From: Aestuariibaculum lutulentum
GTDB taxonomy: Bacteria > Bacteroidota > Bacteroidia > Flavobacteriales > Flavobacteriaceae
Assembly (NCBI RefSeq): GCF_032926325.1
Contig: NZ_CP136709.1
Span: 3,504,501 to 3,568,500 of the forward strand
Direction of reading: 5' to 3'
DNA: 64,000 nt
This document shows, piece by piece, positions 46,901 through 54,930 of this stretch; position 1 is the stretch's first letter, and every line of letters begins with the position of its first letter. The notes under the pieces are model-generated. The model saw nothing but the letters and a program-made list of their open reading frames with translations. It ran no database searches and had not been told where the DNA came from. Made by a program: the position numbers and the translations under genes.

Positions 46901-47341
46901 CGGATTAGACGGATAAATTTTATCTGTAAAAGTAATTTCACTTGAAACCGGAGCTTTATAATCGGCAAACTCGTATTGATGGTTTACATAAATAGGCACG
47001 CCATAACCTTCAACCTCCCAGTTCGCCGGTACTTTAATATCATCCCAGCCTGTCACATCAACTTCAGGTTTCATAAAATCCTGAGGTCTGTCTGCAGGTT
47101 TACGAACCCATTTAAATTTCCACAGTCCATCTAAACTAAGATAGTTTGCAGAAGTTTTCCAGTTATTTTTTAAAGCATCATTTTCAGAAGAAAATGAATA
47201 AAACGTTGTGTGTGTGTCTTCTTTATTCTCTGAAATTACCTGCGGATTTTGAATGTAATGCTTCAAATCGTTAGGTAACTCCTGGGCGAAGAGTAAATTT
47301 GTAAAACAAAAGAGAGTTAAGTTTGTTAAGTTGTTTTTCAT
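43988..47341 (-). CDS. GH2 beta-galactosidase-like glycoside hydrolase
   Basis: This 1117-residue secreted enzyme has a signal peptide (about 1-19, ending LLFA). The LacZ five-domain layout follows: sugar-binding domain, Ig-like domain, TIM barrel with the acid/base Glu495 in MGNEAGNG and the nucleophile Glu568 in PSEYAHAMGN, another Ig-like domain, and the C-terminal beta-gal small-chain domain. It removes terminal beta-galactosyl (or related) residues from oligosaccharides, probably in the periplasm. A LacI-type palindrome sits at its promoter. It is not in a recognisable polysaccharide locus. Confidence 0.93.
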   Translation of the reverse strand: MKNNLTNLTLFCFTNLLFAQELPNDLKHYIQNPQVISENKEDTHTTFYSFSSENDALKNNWKTSANYLSLDGLWKFKWVRKPADRPQDFMKPEVDVTGWDDIKVPANWEVEGYGVPIYVNHQYEFADYKAPVSSEITFTDKIYPSNPGQVPFDYNPVGSYRRTFTVSKGWDEKEVFLHIGAMKSGGFVWINGNYVGYSQGSKLPAEFNISKYLKEGENTIALQIFRWTDGSYLECQDFWRISGIERSVYVYAQPKARIKDFEVMATLDGAYTTGLLDLTVAVNNADVKSKTVDVFYEVLDNKGSAVAKGNQSVKVPSDGTINVNLKTQIFNALPWTAETPNLYQVVVTTKEKGNILESTSSKVGFRTVEIKNGLLRVNGQVITLKGVNTQEHNPETGHVVSEEQILKDIQLWKENNINAVRLSHYPQQEKFYELCDIYGIYVVDETNIESHGMYYGDHSLAKVESWEKAHVDRMIRMVERDKNHPSVIIWSMGNEAGNGINFFAGYKAIKAHDKQKRPVQYERSYKDVDGNLFDMDENTDIIVPQYPSPASFENIGRSKTDRPFIPSEYAHAMGNSTGNFQDYWDVIEQHENLQGGFIWDWVDQSIWKTNEKGERYYAYGGDFGEGMPTDNSFLNNGLIFPDRTAHPGLYEVKKAHEFINFKNKGINGDNQVRVLIENLYDFTNLDKFDIKAKIKADGEVLDTFNAGSIAVEPHTGKLVRVPLSNIEFKENTEYFLEIEAILKEDWGILKAGYTVAHEQILLGRKLKWQEEVIATDKAVKVNETKDVLELSGDDFKLVFDKASGKMESYVFAGEELIKDQNGPKLNFWRAPTDNDFGNRMQERNIAWKEASLNYKVASFTTDKSENGKVTVNVTYNLPGVETTFVSVYSVFANGVVKIDNTLNTTTYEADIPRMGMRMQLPKAFSKMTYYGRGPWENYTDRKASAFVDVYDSSVSDQYVPYIRPQENGYKTDVRWAAFANSDNNGLLVVSSVGNKKDLGLSALHMLNEDFDATDGLNYAVEKKVEKHATKDENYSDGMPEVNKSKHTIDIIERDLVQLNIDMDQRGLGGDNSWGAKPQKEYMLTGNHVNTYSFYMIPFKNGNKEKFIELFKSVYTIK

Positions 47342-47426
47342 CTAGTTAAATTATGTTGTTTTTATCAGACAGATGTCATTCGCCAATAATCCTTTTGTGC
47401 TATGGCTCATTTCATATTGATTAAAA

Positions 47427-47440
47427 TGTGTTCGAACACA
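47427..47440 (-). promoter_or_regulatory. LacI-type palindrome at the GH2 promoter
   Basis: TGTGTTCGAACACA is a perfect 14-bp palindrome with a central CG, the pattern typical of LacI-family operators. It overlaps by two bases the -7 box directly upstream, so binding would block transcription of the GH2 gene. Confidence 0.5.
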
Positions 47441-47446
47441 AACATA
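47439..47446 (-). promoter_or_regulatory. -7 box of the GH2 gene
   Basis: On the minus strand TATGTTTG fits TAnnTTTG, about 98 bases upstream of the GH2 start codon and touching the palindrome. Confidence 0.45.
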
Positions 47447-47587
47447 TTAATTTTAGCTGATAGTGCTATACTAAACAGTATATTTGTGATGTAAGTTTGG
47501 AATTTTTAACAATTTTTAAGATTAAATGTATAATTTACATCTATTATAGCGATAGATTTAGTAAATGTCTATTATAACGTCATTCCC

Positions 47588-49846
47588 TTATATAGCTAAT
47601 AACTGCTGATAAAATGCCAAATACTGCTGATTGTTTGGATATAATTCTACCAATCGTTTCGCTATATTTTTAGCTTTATTTGTATTATTATGATTCAGAT
47701 AATGATATGCTAAAGCATATAACAGACTCTCGTTATTTGGATCTGCTTTTAAACCTTTTGCTAAAGTTGATTCAGCTTTATTAGGTTGATTTAATTTATC
47801 GTAGATTAGGCTTAAATTATAGTAGGCTCTAATATTATCAGGCATTTTGGTAATGGTTTGCTCTAAATACGAAATGGCTTCCTCCTCCCTATTTAATTCA
47901 GCTAATAATAATGCTAAAGAATAATAGGTTGAACCATAATCTGGTTCTTGCTGAATAATAAGTTTAAATGTGTCTTCTGCTTTTTTGTAATCGCCGGTAT
48001 TGTAATATAAATTAGCTAAGGTTAATCTTATATTATTCTCCAGATTATCAACTTCCAGAGCTTTTTCATAATAAAAAATAGCCTGTTGTAAATTACCTAG
48101 TTTAATGTAATAATTACCCTTTCTAGCTAATCCGCCAGCAAAATCCGTATTCACCTCTAAGTAAGTATCAAACTCCTTTTTTACTTTTTTGTAAGAGGCT
48201 TTATATTTCTCTGGAATTTGAAGTTCGCTAACACCTGCCAGTGCATAAAATGTTTTAACACGAACTGTTCTTTTTGGATCTTCTAAAAGGGGTAGCAAAT
48301 AATTTATATAATCATTAGTATTAATATTACTCAACACATCTACACTTGTTGCACGAACCATAGGTGATGCATCATTTAATCGCATAATGTATTCATCTAA
48401 ATGCTGTTGAACATCATAATTTGATAAGGCACGCAACGCCGAAGCCCTTACCAGTTCGTTTTCTGAGGTATCGTGAATTAAATCAATCAGACCTGCATCG
48501 GCATGAGCAACTCCTAAAACACCGGGAGCTAACTTATCTGAAAAATGCAGTGAATCTACCGTTCCATATAATTTTTGAAAAGATTCCCAGGCCCATGTAT
48601 TGTCTTTACCTTCATGACAACCAACACAAGCGTTTGGCGTGTTATATTTCAAACTTAAATCGGGACGAGGCACTCTAAAACTATGATCGCGTCTGAAATC
48701 ATTTCCCATATAATAGCGCCCTGGCATGTGACAATTAATACATTCTGCACTCTCGGTTCCCATGTCGTGTTTATGATGCTCAGGTGTATTGTACTTTGTT
48801 GGTGTATGGCATTGCGTACACAGAGCGTTCCCTTCCATTTTTAATTTTAAGGAATGCGTATTATGACAACTATTACACGCTACATCGTTTTTATACATTT
48901 TACTTTGCAGAAAGGAAGTATACACATAATCTTCATCTAAAATTTGTCCGTCAGGATAGTATTGGGGTTCTACAATTAAATGCGGAAAATAATGATCTAA
49001 AAACGTGCCTTCGTAATTATAATTTTCGGTGAACTGCTCGCGACGGGCGTGACAACGAGCACATTCATCAACCAATTGTTTTGGTGCTATTCTGCTCGTC
49101 ATTTTCATGGTTCCTGTTGGTGCGTAAGCATCCCCTAACCGTTTAACATCATCAACATGTTGTTTTCCTGGCCCATGACAAGCTTCACAATTCACATTAA
49201 TTAAGGCATACTTTGTATCGTAACTATCAGCTTTAAGATCGTAATTTTTTCTAACGTTTGTTGAATGACAATCGGAACACATGGTGTTCCAGTTTAATCC
49301 TTTATTGGTCCAGTGTAACCACTCTTCATGAACGACTCTAAAATCCGGAAATAAATTGAACCATTTGTTTTCAACCGAATCCCATGCCGTACTTAAACAC
49401 TGATAGGCTCCATTGGGAAATTGTACAATATACTGTTGCAATGGTGTTAAACCATAGGTGTAAACTATTTTATAATCCTGATATGTACCATCTGGCCCTT
49501 CGGTATGCACATAATAATCACTATCCTTTCTATAGAATCGCGAAGTGACTTCCTGACTGGTAAATGTTTCCCCTTTAAAATCAGCTAAAACCGATAAACT
49601 ATCAGCAATTTGCATGGCTTTATCATGATGAGAACCCTGCCATTCCTCAAATTCTGTATTATGGCAGGTTTTACAGGTTTCATCACCTAAAAAATGATTA
49701 TCAGGAATTAAAGCAGTAGATGTAAAAATATCATCATGAGTTATAGCCTCATACTTTTTTTCTTCTTTGCAAGAAACCAATAAAACAATTGAAAAGAAAC
49801 CACAGATTAAGCTTGACAAAGCTCGAGTTATAATGGGGTTAGTCAA
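47588..49846 (-). CDS. Octaheme cytochrome c lipoprotein with HEAT and TPR repeats
   Basis: This 752-residue lipoprotein (lipobox LVSC, Cys26) has eight CxxCH heme motifs starting at residues 58, 190, 220, 262, 324, 343, 369 and 407. HEAT-like repeats follow at about 445-540 and about five TPR units at 560-752. The heme region resembles the cytochrome c-554 / multiheme family. It should be a membrane-anchored electron carrier with a protein-docking tail, in the periplasm or at the surface. The electron partner is unknown. It is on the same strand as the DcaP-like porin just upstream. Confidence 0.88.
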   Translation of the reverse strand: MTNPIITRALSSLICGFFSIVLLVSCKEEKKYEAITHDDIFTSTALIPDNHFLGDETCKTCHNTEFEEWQGSHHDKAMQIADSLSVLADFKGETFTSQEVTSRFYRKDSDYYVHTEGPDGTYQDYKIVYTYGLTPLQQYIVQFPNGAYQCLSTAWDSVENKWFNLFPDFRVVHEEWLHWTNKGLNWNTMCSDCHSTNVRKNYDLKADSYDTKYALINVNCEACHGPGKQHVDDVKRLGDAYAPTGTMKMTSRIAPKQLVDECARCHARREQFTENYNYEGTFLDHYFPHLIVEPQYYPDGQILDEDYVYTSFLQSKMYKNDVACNSCHNTHSLKLKMEGNALCTQCHTPTKYNTPEHHKHDMGTESAECINCHMPGRYYMGNDFRRDHSFRVPRPDLSLKYNTPNACVGCHEGKDNTWAWESFQKLYGTVDSLHFSDKLAPGVLGVAHADAGLIDLIHDTSENELVRASALRALSNYDVQQHLDEYIMRLNDASPMVRATSVDVLSNINTNDYINYLLPLLEDPKRTVRVKTFYALAGVSELQIPEKYKASYKKVKKEFDTYLEVNTDFAGGLARKGNYYIKLGNLQQAIFYYEKALEVDNLENNIRLTLANLYYNTGDYKKAEDTFKLIIQQEPDYGSTYYSLALLLAELNREEEAISYLEQTITKMPDNIRAYYNLSLIYDKLNQPNKAESTLAKGLKADPNNESLLYALAYHYLNHNNTNKAKNIAKRLVELYPNNQQYLAFYQQLLAI

Positions 49847-49948
49847 AATATTTATCTTTTAAAATTACAGAATAAATTGCTCTATAAATGTAACTTAATT
49901 TTGACTTAGAATTGCTATAAATTAAATATAAAAGACTCCTGGTTTCTC

Positions 49949-51178
49949 TTAAAAATTATACATAAAACCAAAACTAATGCGCATCGCATCCCGACTTTTG
50001 TCAATGGATTGCGCCACATCATTAACCTGACCATCAATTTCCAATGTTTTTATACCATAATCTAATTCCAAACCAACAGTCATGCGTTCATAAGCATCAT
50101 ACATCATATTAAATATACCATAATAATGTTTGTGCAGAAAATCACCTTCGACGAACACCGTAGTATCTTCTAAAGCTTCATGAATAATGAGTCGCTCGGA
50201 ATCATCTAACTTAAATTGCGATGCCCCAAACACAACGTTAGTATGTAATTTTTTTGTAATGAAATATCCATATGAAGCCCATCCTCCAAAAGCAGGTGTC
50301 GCTTTTATTTGATTATTTCCTGTTGGATACCCATCATAGCCACCTCCAGAAACTGTTGTTAAATATGCCGAAATCCCTTTACCGCCTACCAACTGAAACT
50401 GTAAATTATTTAAACCAGGTTTGTAATTACCACTAAAACTTACTCCATAACCTGTAAATTTATCCAATTCATCATTTAACTTATAACGTACACTTCTTAA
50501 AATGGATGACAATCTAAGATGTCCCCAATCCTTTTGATATTTAATTGCAAAAGTTAAATCAGGCATAAACTGATCGGCTTCGTCAACTAATGGCTGAAAT
50601 TCGGCATAAGTAAAACTTGTAGCAATTGGTGCCTCGATACTGGCTTCGTAAATCCAGTGAGGATTTCCAAATGTGTTTTTATATTTCACATGTGGTGTTC
50701 TAAGCCAAACGCCTGACGGAGGACCTTCCAGTTCCATAATATCCGGCCAGATGTCTTCATCACTAAAATTATTCCACATCTGCCCTATTTGCCAGTGTTC
50801 CGTTTCTACATAGGCCTTTCGCAACCTCATTTTGCCATTTCCTCCCCAAAAATCCGACTCTACAACCGCTTTAATCACATTGCCGTTTTTCTGCACCATG
50901 TGGGTGGTTAACCTTAGTTGTGTTTGATACAAATCGGCTTTAAGACTTTTTTCTTCTTCAGTTCCAAATACATTAATAAGTCCGACATTAAACGTCTCAT
51001 TATCATTTAAGCCTCCAAAAATATCCATATAACCATTCAGTTTCATATTAACTCCCAAACTGGATTTAATACGTGGCTGATTATTTATGGAATCGTTGGA
51101 AGTTACCGTTAAAAACGGATCTTGAGCTAAAACCAAAAAGCTATTTAGCACAAAAAATAAGGTTGCAAAATGTTTCAT
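49949..51178 (-). CDS. DcaP-like outer-membrane porin
   Basis: This 409-residue protein has a signal peptide (about 1-18) and a beta-barrel body ending in SFGFMYNF, with the C-terminal aromatic needed for outer-membrane insertion. Repeated strands such as VNMKLNGYMDIFGG and WQIGQMWNNFSDEDIWPDI match DcaP-type trimeric porins for dicarboxylates and other acidic solutes. It precedes the cytochrome gene (102 bases), but no functional tie is proven. Confidence 0.8.
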   Translation of the reverse strand: MKHFATLFFVLNSFLVLAQDPFLTVTSNDSINNQPRIKSSLGVNMKLNGYMDIFGGLNDNETFNVGLINVFGTEEEKSLKADLYQTQLRLTTHMVQKNGNVIKAVVESDFWGGNGKMRLRKAYVETEHWQIGQMWNNFSDEDIWPDIMELEGPPSGVWLRTPHVKYKNTFGNPHWIYEASIEAPIATSFTYAEFQPLVDEADQFMPDLTFAIKYQKDWGHLRLSSILRSVRYKLNDELDKFTGYGVSFSGNYKPGLNNLQFQLVGGKGISAYLTTVSGGGYDGYPTGNNQIKATPAFGGWASYGYFITKKLHTNVVFGASQFKLDDSERLIIHEALEDTTVFVEGDFLHKHYYGIFNMMYDAYERMTVGLELDYGIKTLEIDGQVNDVAQSIDKSRDAMRISFGFMYNF

Positions 51179-51240
51179 ATTGGCGATATTAAAAACATCT
51201 TAATTTACTCATTTTTAACCACATAAAGTACTACAAATTA

Positions 51241-51278
51241 AAAAAGGCGTTAAAACTAAGTTTCAACGCCTTTTTTTA
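51241..51278 (-). terminator. Terminator after kduI
   Basis: A near-perfect stem AAAAAGGCGTT(A)AAACT / AGTTT(C)AACGCCTTTTT ends kduI transcription on the minus strand. A-rich and T-rich edges make it work in both directions. Confidence 0.8.
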
Positions 51279-51294
51279 AATCTTTACTAAACTA

Positions 51295-52137
51295 CTATCT
51301 CAATTCTGGAATAGCACAAACATCCATATCGCCGTAATCTAAATTCTCACCTGCCATACCCCAGATAAACGAGTAATTACTTGTACCCGAACCTGAGTGA
51401 ATAGACCATGGTGGAGAAATTACCGCCTGATTGTTTTGCATCCAGATGTGTCTTGTTTCCTGTGGTTCTCCCATAAAGTGACAAACCGATTGTCCTTCAG
51501 GGATTTCGAAATAGAAATACACTTCCATTCTACGGTCGTGAACGTGAGCCGGCATCGTATTCCAGCTACTTCCAACTTTAATAGACGTCATTCCCATTTG
51601 TAATTGACATACATCAACAACGCTGTTTACTATGTACTTTCTTAAGGTACGTGCATTAGCTGTTTCAGGAGCACCTAATTCGATTACCTCTACATCATCG
51701 GTTCCAATTTTCTTTGTTGGATATGCTTTGTGAGCAGGTGTTGAATTTAAGTAGAACATTGCAGGACTATCTGCCGATGCACTTGCAAATACCACTTCTT
51801 TATTACCTTGTCCTACGTATAACGCTTCTTTATGATTTAACTCGTATACCGTTCCGTCTACAGTTACTGTTCCTGTTTGACCAATATTAATAATACCAAG
51901 CTCTCTTCTTTGTAAAAAGAATTCTGCCTTAAGGGGATCGATAGCATCTAACGACACTGATTTAGAAACCGGCAATACACCTCCCGTAATAAAACGATCG
52001 TAGTGTGAATACACTAAATTTAGTTTATCGGCTTCAAAAAGATTTTCAATTAAAAACTCGTTTCTTAATTGCGCTGTATCGTAGCCTTTAACACCTTGTG
52101 GGCTCGATGCGTAACGCGATTCATAACTAACTGACAT
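51295..52137 (-). CDS. kduI: 5-keto-4-deoxyuronate isomerase
   Basis: This 280-residue cupin-fold enzyme converts 4-deoxy-5-ketouronate, released from unsaturated uronates, to 2,5-diketo-3-deoxygluconate. Metal ligands by homology are H198 and H200 in PAHVHDRRME, E205 and H247, in the spacing of E. coli KduI. All are present. It is the last gene of the minus-strand branch of the rhamnose/uronate locus and has its own operator-like palindrome upstream, so it may be transcribed separately. Confidence 0.95.
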   Translation of the reverse strand: MSVSYESRYASSPQGVKGYDTAQLRNEFLIENLFEADKLNLVYSHYDRFITGGVLPVSKSVSLDAIDPLKAEFFLQRRELGIINIGQTGTVTVDGTVYELNHKEALYVGQGNKEVVFASASADSPAMFYLNSTPAHKAYPTKKIGTDDVEVIELGAPETANARTLRKYIVNSVVDVCQLQMGMTSIKVGSSWNTMPAHVHDRRMEVYFYFEIPEGQSVCHFMGEPQETRHIWMQNNQAVISPPWSIHSGSGTSNYSFIWGMAGENLDYGDMDVCAIPELR

Positions 52138-52171
52138 AATTTATAGTTTTAATTTTTTTAATAATTTCAAT

Positions 52172-52187
52172 GCTTAAACGTTTAAGC
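52172..52187 (-). promoter_or_regulatory. 16-bp palindrome upstream of kduI
   Basis: GCTTAAACGTTTAAGC is a perfect palindrome with a central CG, LacI/CcpA-like in type, placed 35-50 bases before the kduI start, in the 92-base gap after lutC. Confidence 0.5.
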
Positions 52188-52229
52188 GATATCTACGGAT
52201 AAAATAAAACTTATCCTTTTTTCTATGTT

Positions 52230-52811
52230 CTAATAAAGAACGACGGTTAAACTGATAGCACCGTGAGCACCAACCACCAGACATTGTTCGATATCTGCTG
52301 TTTTTGAAGGTCCAGAAATGAAGACTCCAAAAGTTCTTTCACGCTCTGAAATGGCATCAAAAACCTGGTGCATATGCAAATTAACAGCATTTTTAGGGAC
52401 TACCAAAATTAAATCGTTGGTAATAAAAGGTAAAGCACGAACAATAATATCGTCTTCTGATACCCAAACCGCTCCATTTTCAGCAACGGCATAATTTCCT
52501 TTTATAATGGTTAAATCGATGTCCTCAAGCGTATGCGGATCGGTATCTTTTGAAACAGGAACTGTACCTAAGGCTGATTCCTTCATGCATGAAACAATTT
52601 TAGTTGCTTCAGGATATAACGCCTTTATTTCTATATCAAGGGTATCTAATCCATCTAATTCTAAAAGACGTCCGCCAACAAATTCAATATTTTCTTTAAA
52701 GCGTTCAATTAAATTAATGTCTTCATCAAAAACACTTAAATCGATATCTGGTAATGGTAAGGCTTCCGGTTTATTGGCTTTTACCGCATTTAATATAGAT
52801 TCTCTACTCAT
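52230..52811 (-). CDS. lutC: LutC, LUD-domain lactate utilization protein
   Basis: This 193-residue protein of the LUD domain family is the third subunit of the LutABC L-lactate oxidation system. Visible family features are TDPHTLEDIDLTIIKGNYAVAENGAVW and the final VVGAHGAISLTVVLY. The ATG at 52811 overlaps the lutB stop as ATGA, so I prefer it to the ATG-like start eight codons upstream. The system yields pyruvate from lactate. Confidence 0.92.
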   Translation of the reverse strand: MSRESILNAVKANKPEALPLPDIDLSVFDEDINLIERFKENIEFVGGRLLELDGLDTLDIEIKALYPEATKIVSCMKESALGTVPVSKDTDPHTLEDIDLTIIKGNYAVAENGAVWVSEDDIIVRALPFITNDLILVVPKNAVNLHMHQVFDAISERERTFGVFISGPSKTADIEQCLVVGAHGAISLTVVLY

Positions 52812-54172
52812 TTTTCTGTCTTTTTTTTGTACCATTCTTCAAAATTATCACCTTTTACTTCTGGCAAATCTCTGGCATGCCCCCAGGTATTAATTTTTGA
52901 ATTGATTAATGACTTTGGCGTATTTTTCAGCATAAAACGCGTGGACTTTCCAACAAAATCATACGTCTTTGGTTTCGCCAAAATACTCCCCACAGCTTTC
53001 ATAATGTTCTTTTTTACAAATGGTTGTGGCACATCTTTAACGATAATTTGTCGCCATTTATACAACTGTTCGTGAATATTAATTTTTACTGGACATACAT
53101 CGCTACAAGACCCGCAAAGTGTAGAAGCAAAAGGTAACGAACTGTGTTTAGTTAAATCTTTTCCTGGTGATAAAATAGAGCCGATAGGTCCCGGAATGGT
53201 TGCATCGTAACTATGCCCCCCACTACGTCTGTAAATCGGACAGGTATTCATGCAAGCACCACAACGAATACAGTGTAGCGATCGTCTGAAATCCTCTCGA
53301 CTTAACTGCTCCGTTCTTCCGTTATCAACAATAACGATATGCATTTCTTTTCCTTCTTCAGGTTTGTTGAAATAAGATGAATAAGTCGTTATAGGTTGCC
53401 CCGTAGCACTTCTTGCTAACAAACGTAAAAAGATACCTAAGTGTTTTTCTTGCGGAATTAACTTTTCCATTCCCATACAGGCAATATGCACTTTAGCTAA
53501 GTGTGCTCCCATATCGGCATTTCCTTCGTTGGTACATACCACAAATCCACCGGTATCGGCAACGGCAAAATTAACACCAGTTATCGCCGCATCGGCTTGC
53601 AAAAACTTATTTCTTAAATGCTTTCTTGCCTCACGAGTTAGATATTCAGGATTTCCTCCACTTGGCTTGGTGCCTAAATGCTCCTGAAATAATTCATCAA
53701 CTTCTTCTTTGGTTTTATGAATGGCCGGTAACACAATATGACTCGGTGGCTCTTGTGCTAACTGCACAATACGCTCTCCTAAATCGGTGTCGATAACTTC
53801 AATATCATTGGCTTCCAGAAACGGATTTAAATGACACTCTTCAGTTAACATCGATTTACTTTTTACAATCTTCTTGGCATTGTGTTTTTGAAGAATGCTG
53901 TGAACAATTTTATTATGCTCTTCGGCGTTTGCTGCCCAGTGTACCGTAACCCCATTCTTTTTTGCGTTTTCTTCAAATTGCACCAAATAGTTATCTAAAT
54001 TCGATAACACATTAGCCTTTAGTGCCGATGCATAGTCACGAAGTTGTTCCCAACCTTGTATTTTATGCGCCTGTTTATCACGTTTCTGCCTTACAAACCA
54101 TAAGGCTTTATCGTGCCAGTTTACCTTAGCCTCGTTTTCATTAAATTTTGCTGCTGCTTCTGCGTGTGCCAT
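52808..54172 (-). CDS. lutB: LutB, iron-sulfur lactate utilization protein
   Basis: This 454-residue protein has an N-terminal LUD domain (about 60-285) and two iron-sulfur motifs. CIRCGACMNTC (C301, C304, C307, then C311) and CGSCSDVC (C353, C356, C360) each carry the three-cysteine core plus an isolated fourth. It is the central electron-carrying subunit of LutABC. It is coupled to lutC by ATGA and follows lutA by 2 bases. Confidence 0.94.
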   Translation of the reverse strand: MAHAEAAAKFNENEAKVNWHDKALWFVRQKRDKQAHKIQGWEQLRDYASALKANVLSNLDNYLVQFEENAKKNGVTVHWAANAEEHNKIVHSILQKHNAKKIVKSKSMLTEECHLNPFLEANDIEVIDTDLGERIVQLAQEPPSHIVLPAIHKTKEEVDELFQEHLGTKPSGGNPEYLTREARKHLRNKFLQADAAITGVNFAVADTGGFVVCTNEGNADMGAHLAKVHIACMGMEKLIPQEKHLGIFLRLLARSATGQPITTYSSYFNKPEEGKEMHIVIVDNGRTEQLSREDFRRSLHCIRCGACMNTCPIYRRSGGHSYDATIPGPIGSILSPGKDLTKHSSLPFASTLCGSCSDVCPVKINIHEQLYKWRQIIVKDVPQPFVKKNIMKAVGSILAKPKTYDFVGKSTRFMLKNTPKSLINSKINTWGHARDLPEVKGDNFEEWYKKKTEK

Positions 54173-54174
54173 AA

Positions 54175-54912
54175 TTAGATACTGCTGTTTAAAATTTCTG
54201 CTATGTGCATCACCTTAAGTGGCTGCTTATTTCTATTGATTAAACCTTCCAAATGCATTAAACACGAATGGTCGGCTCCGGTAATCACTTCTACATCACT
54301 ATCAATATGATCCTGAATACGGTCTTTTCCCATTTTTACAGAAATGGCTTCTTCAAATACCGAGAATGTTCCTCCAAATCCGCAACATTCATCGGCGCGA
54401 TTTAAGGTTTTAAGTTCTAAACCTTTAACTTCTTTTAGTAGATTTTCTTCGGTTGAAAAATGTGGATCCATACGCTCTGAACATGAACCTAATCGTAATC
54501 CACGTAAGCCGTGACAACTTTTATGAATACCTACTTTATGAGGAAAAGACGCTCCTAAATCGGTTTTACCAAGTACCTGATATATAAACTGACACAACTC
54601 ATAGGTGTTCTCGCGAACGCGTTTCACATCTTCGGTTTGTTCTAAAATATCGAAATGCTTTTTCACATGATACACACAACTTCCCGAAGGTCCTACGATA
54701 TAATCGTAGTTTTTAAAATTTTCAACGAACAACTGACAAGTTCCTTTAGAATCGTCTTCGTATCCTGAATTTCCTAATGGCTGCCCACAACAGGTTTGCC
54801 CTAACGGATACTCCACATCGACTCCTAATTTTTCAAGAAGTTCTAATGATGCGATGCCGACTTGCGGATAGAGTTGATTTATATAACACGGTATAAATAA
54901 ACCGACTTTCAT
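54175..54912 (-). CDS. lutA: LutA, CCG-domain lactate utilization protein
   Basis: This 245-residue protein has two CCG domains, C41-C42-G43 (TCCGQPLGN) and C176-C177-G178 (ECCGFGG), that ligate an iron-sulfur cluster. With LutB and LutC it oxidises L-lactate to pyruvate. It is the first lut gene, lying 18 bases after uxuA. Confidence 0.94.
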   Translation of the reverse strand: MKVGLFIPCYINQLYPQVGIASLELLEKLGVDVEYPLGQTCCGQPLGNSGYEDDSKGTCQLFVENFKNYDYIVGPSGSCVYHVKKHFDILEQTEDVKRVRENTYELCQFIYQVLGKTDLGASFPHKVGIHKSCHGLRGLRLGSCSERMDPHFSTEENLLKEVKGLELKTLNRADECCGFGGTFSVFEEAISVKMGKDRIQDHIDSDVEVITGADHSCLMHLEGLINRNKQPLKVMHIAEILNSSI

Positions 54913-54930
54913 ATTAATGCTTTTTAATTA

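Noticed and set aside
43988..51178. Treating the GH2 gene, cytochrome and porin as part of the rhamnose/uronate locus
   Set aside because: They are separated by terminators and have their own operator-like elements; no shared AACAGTACAGT motif was seen.
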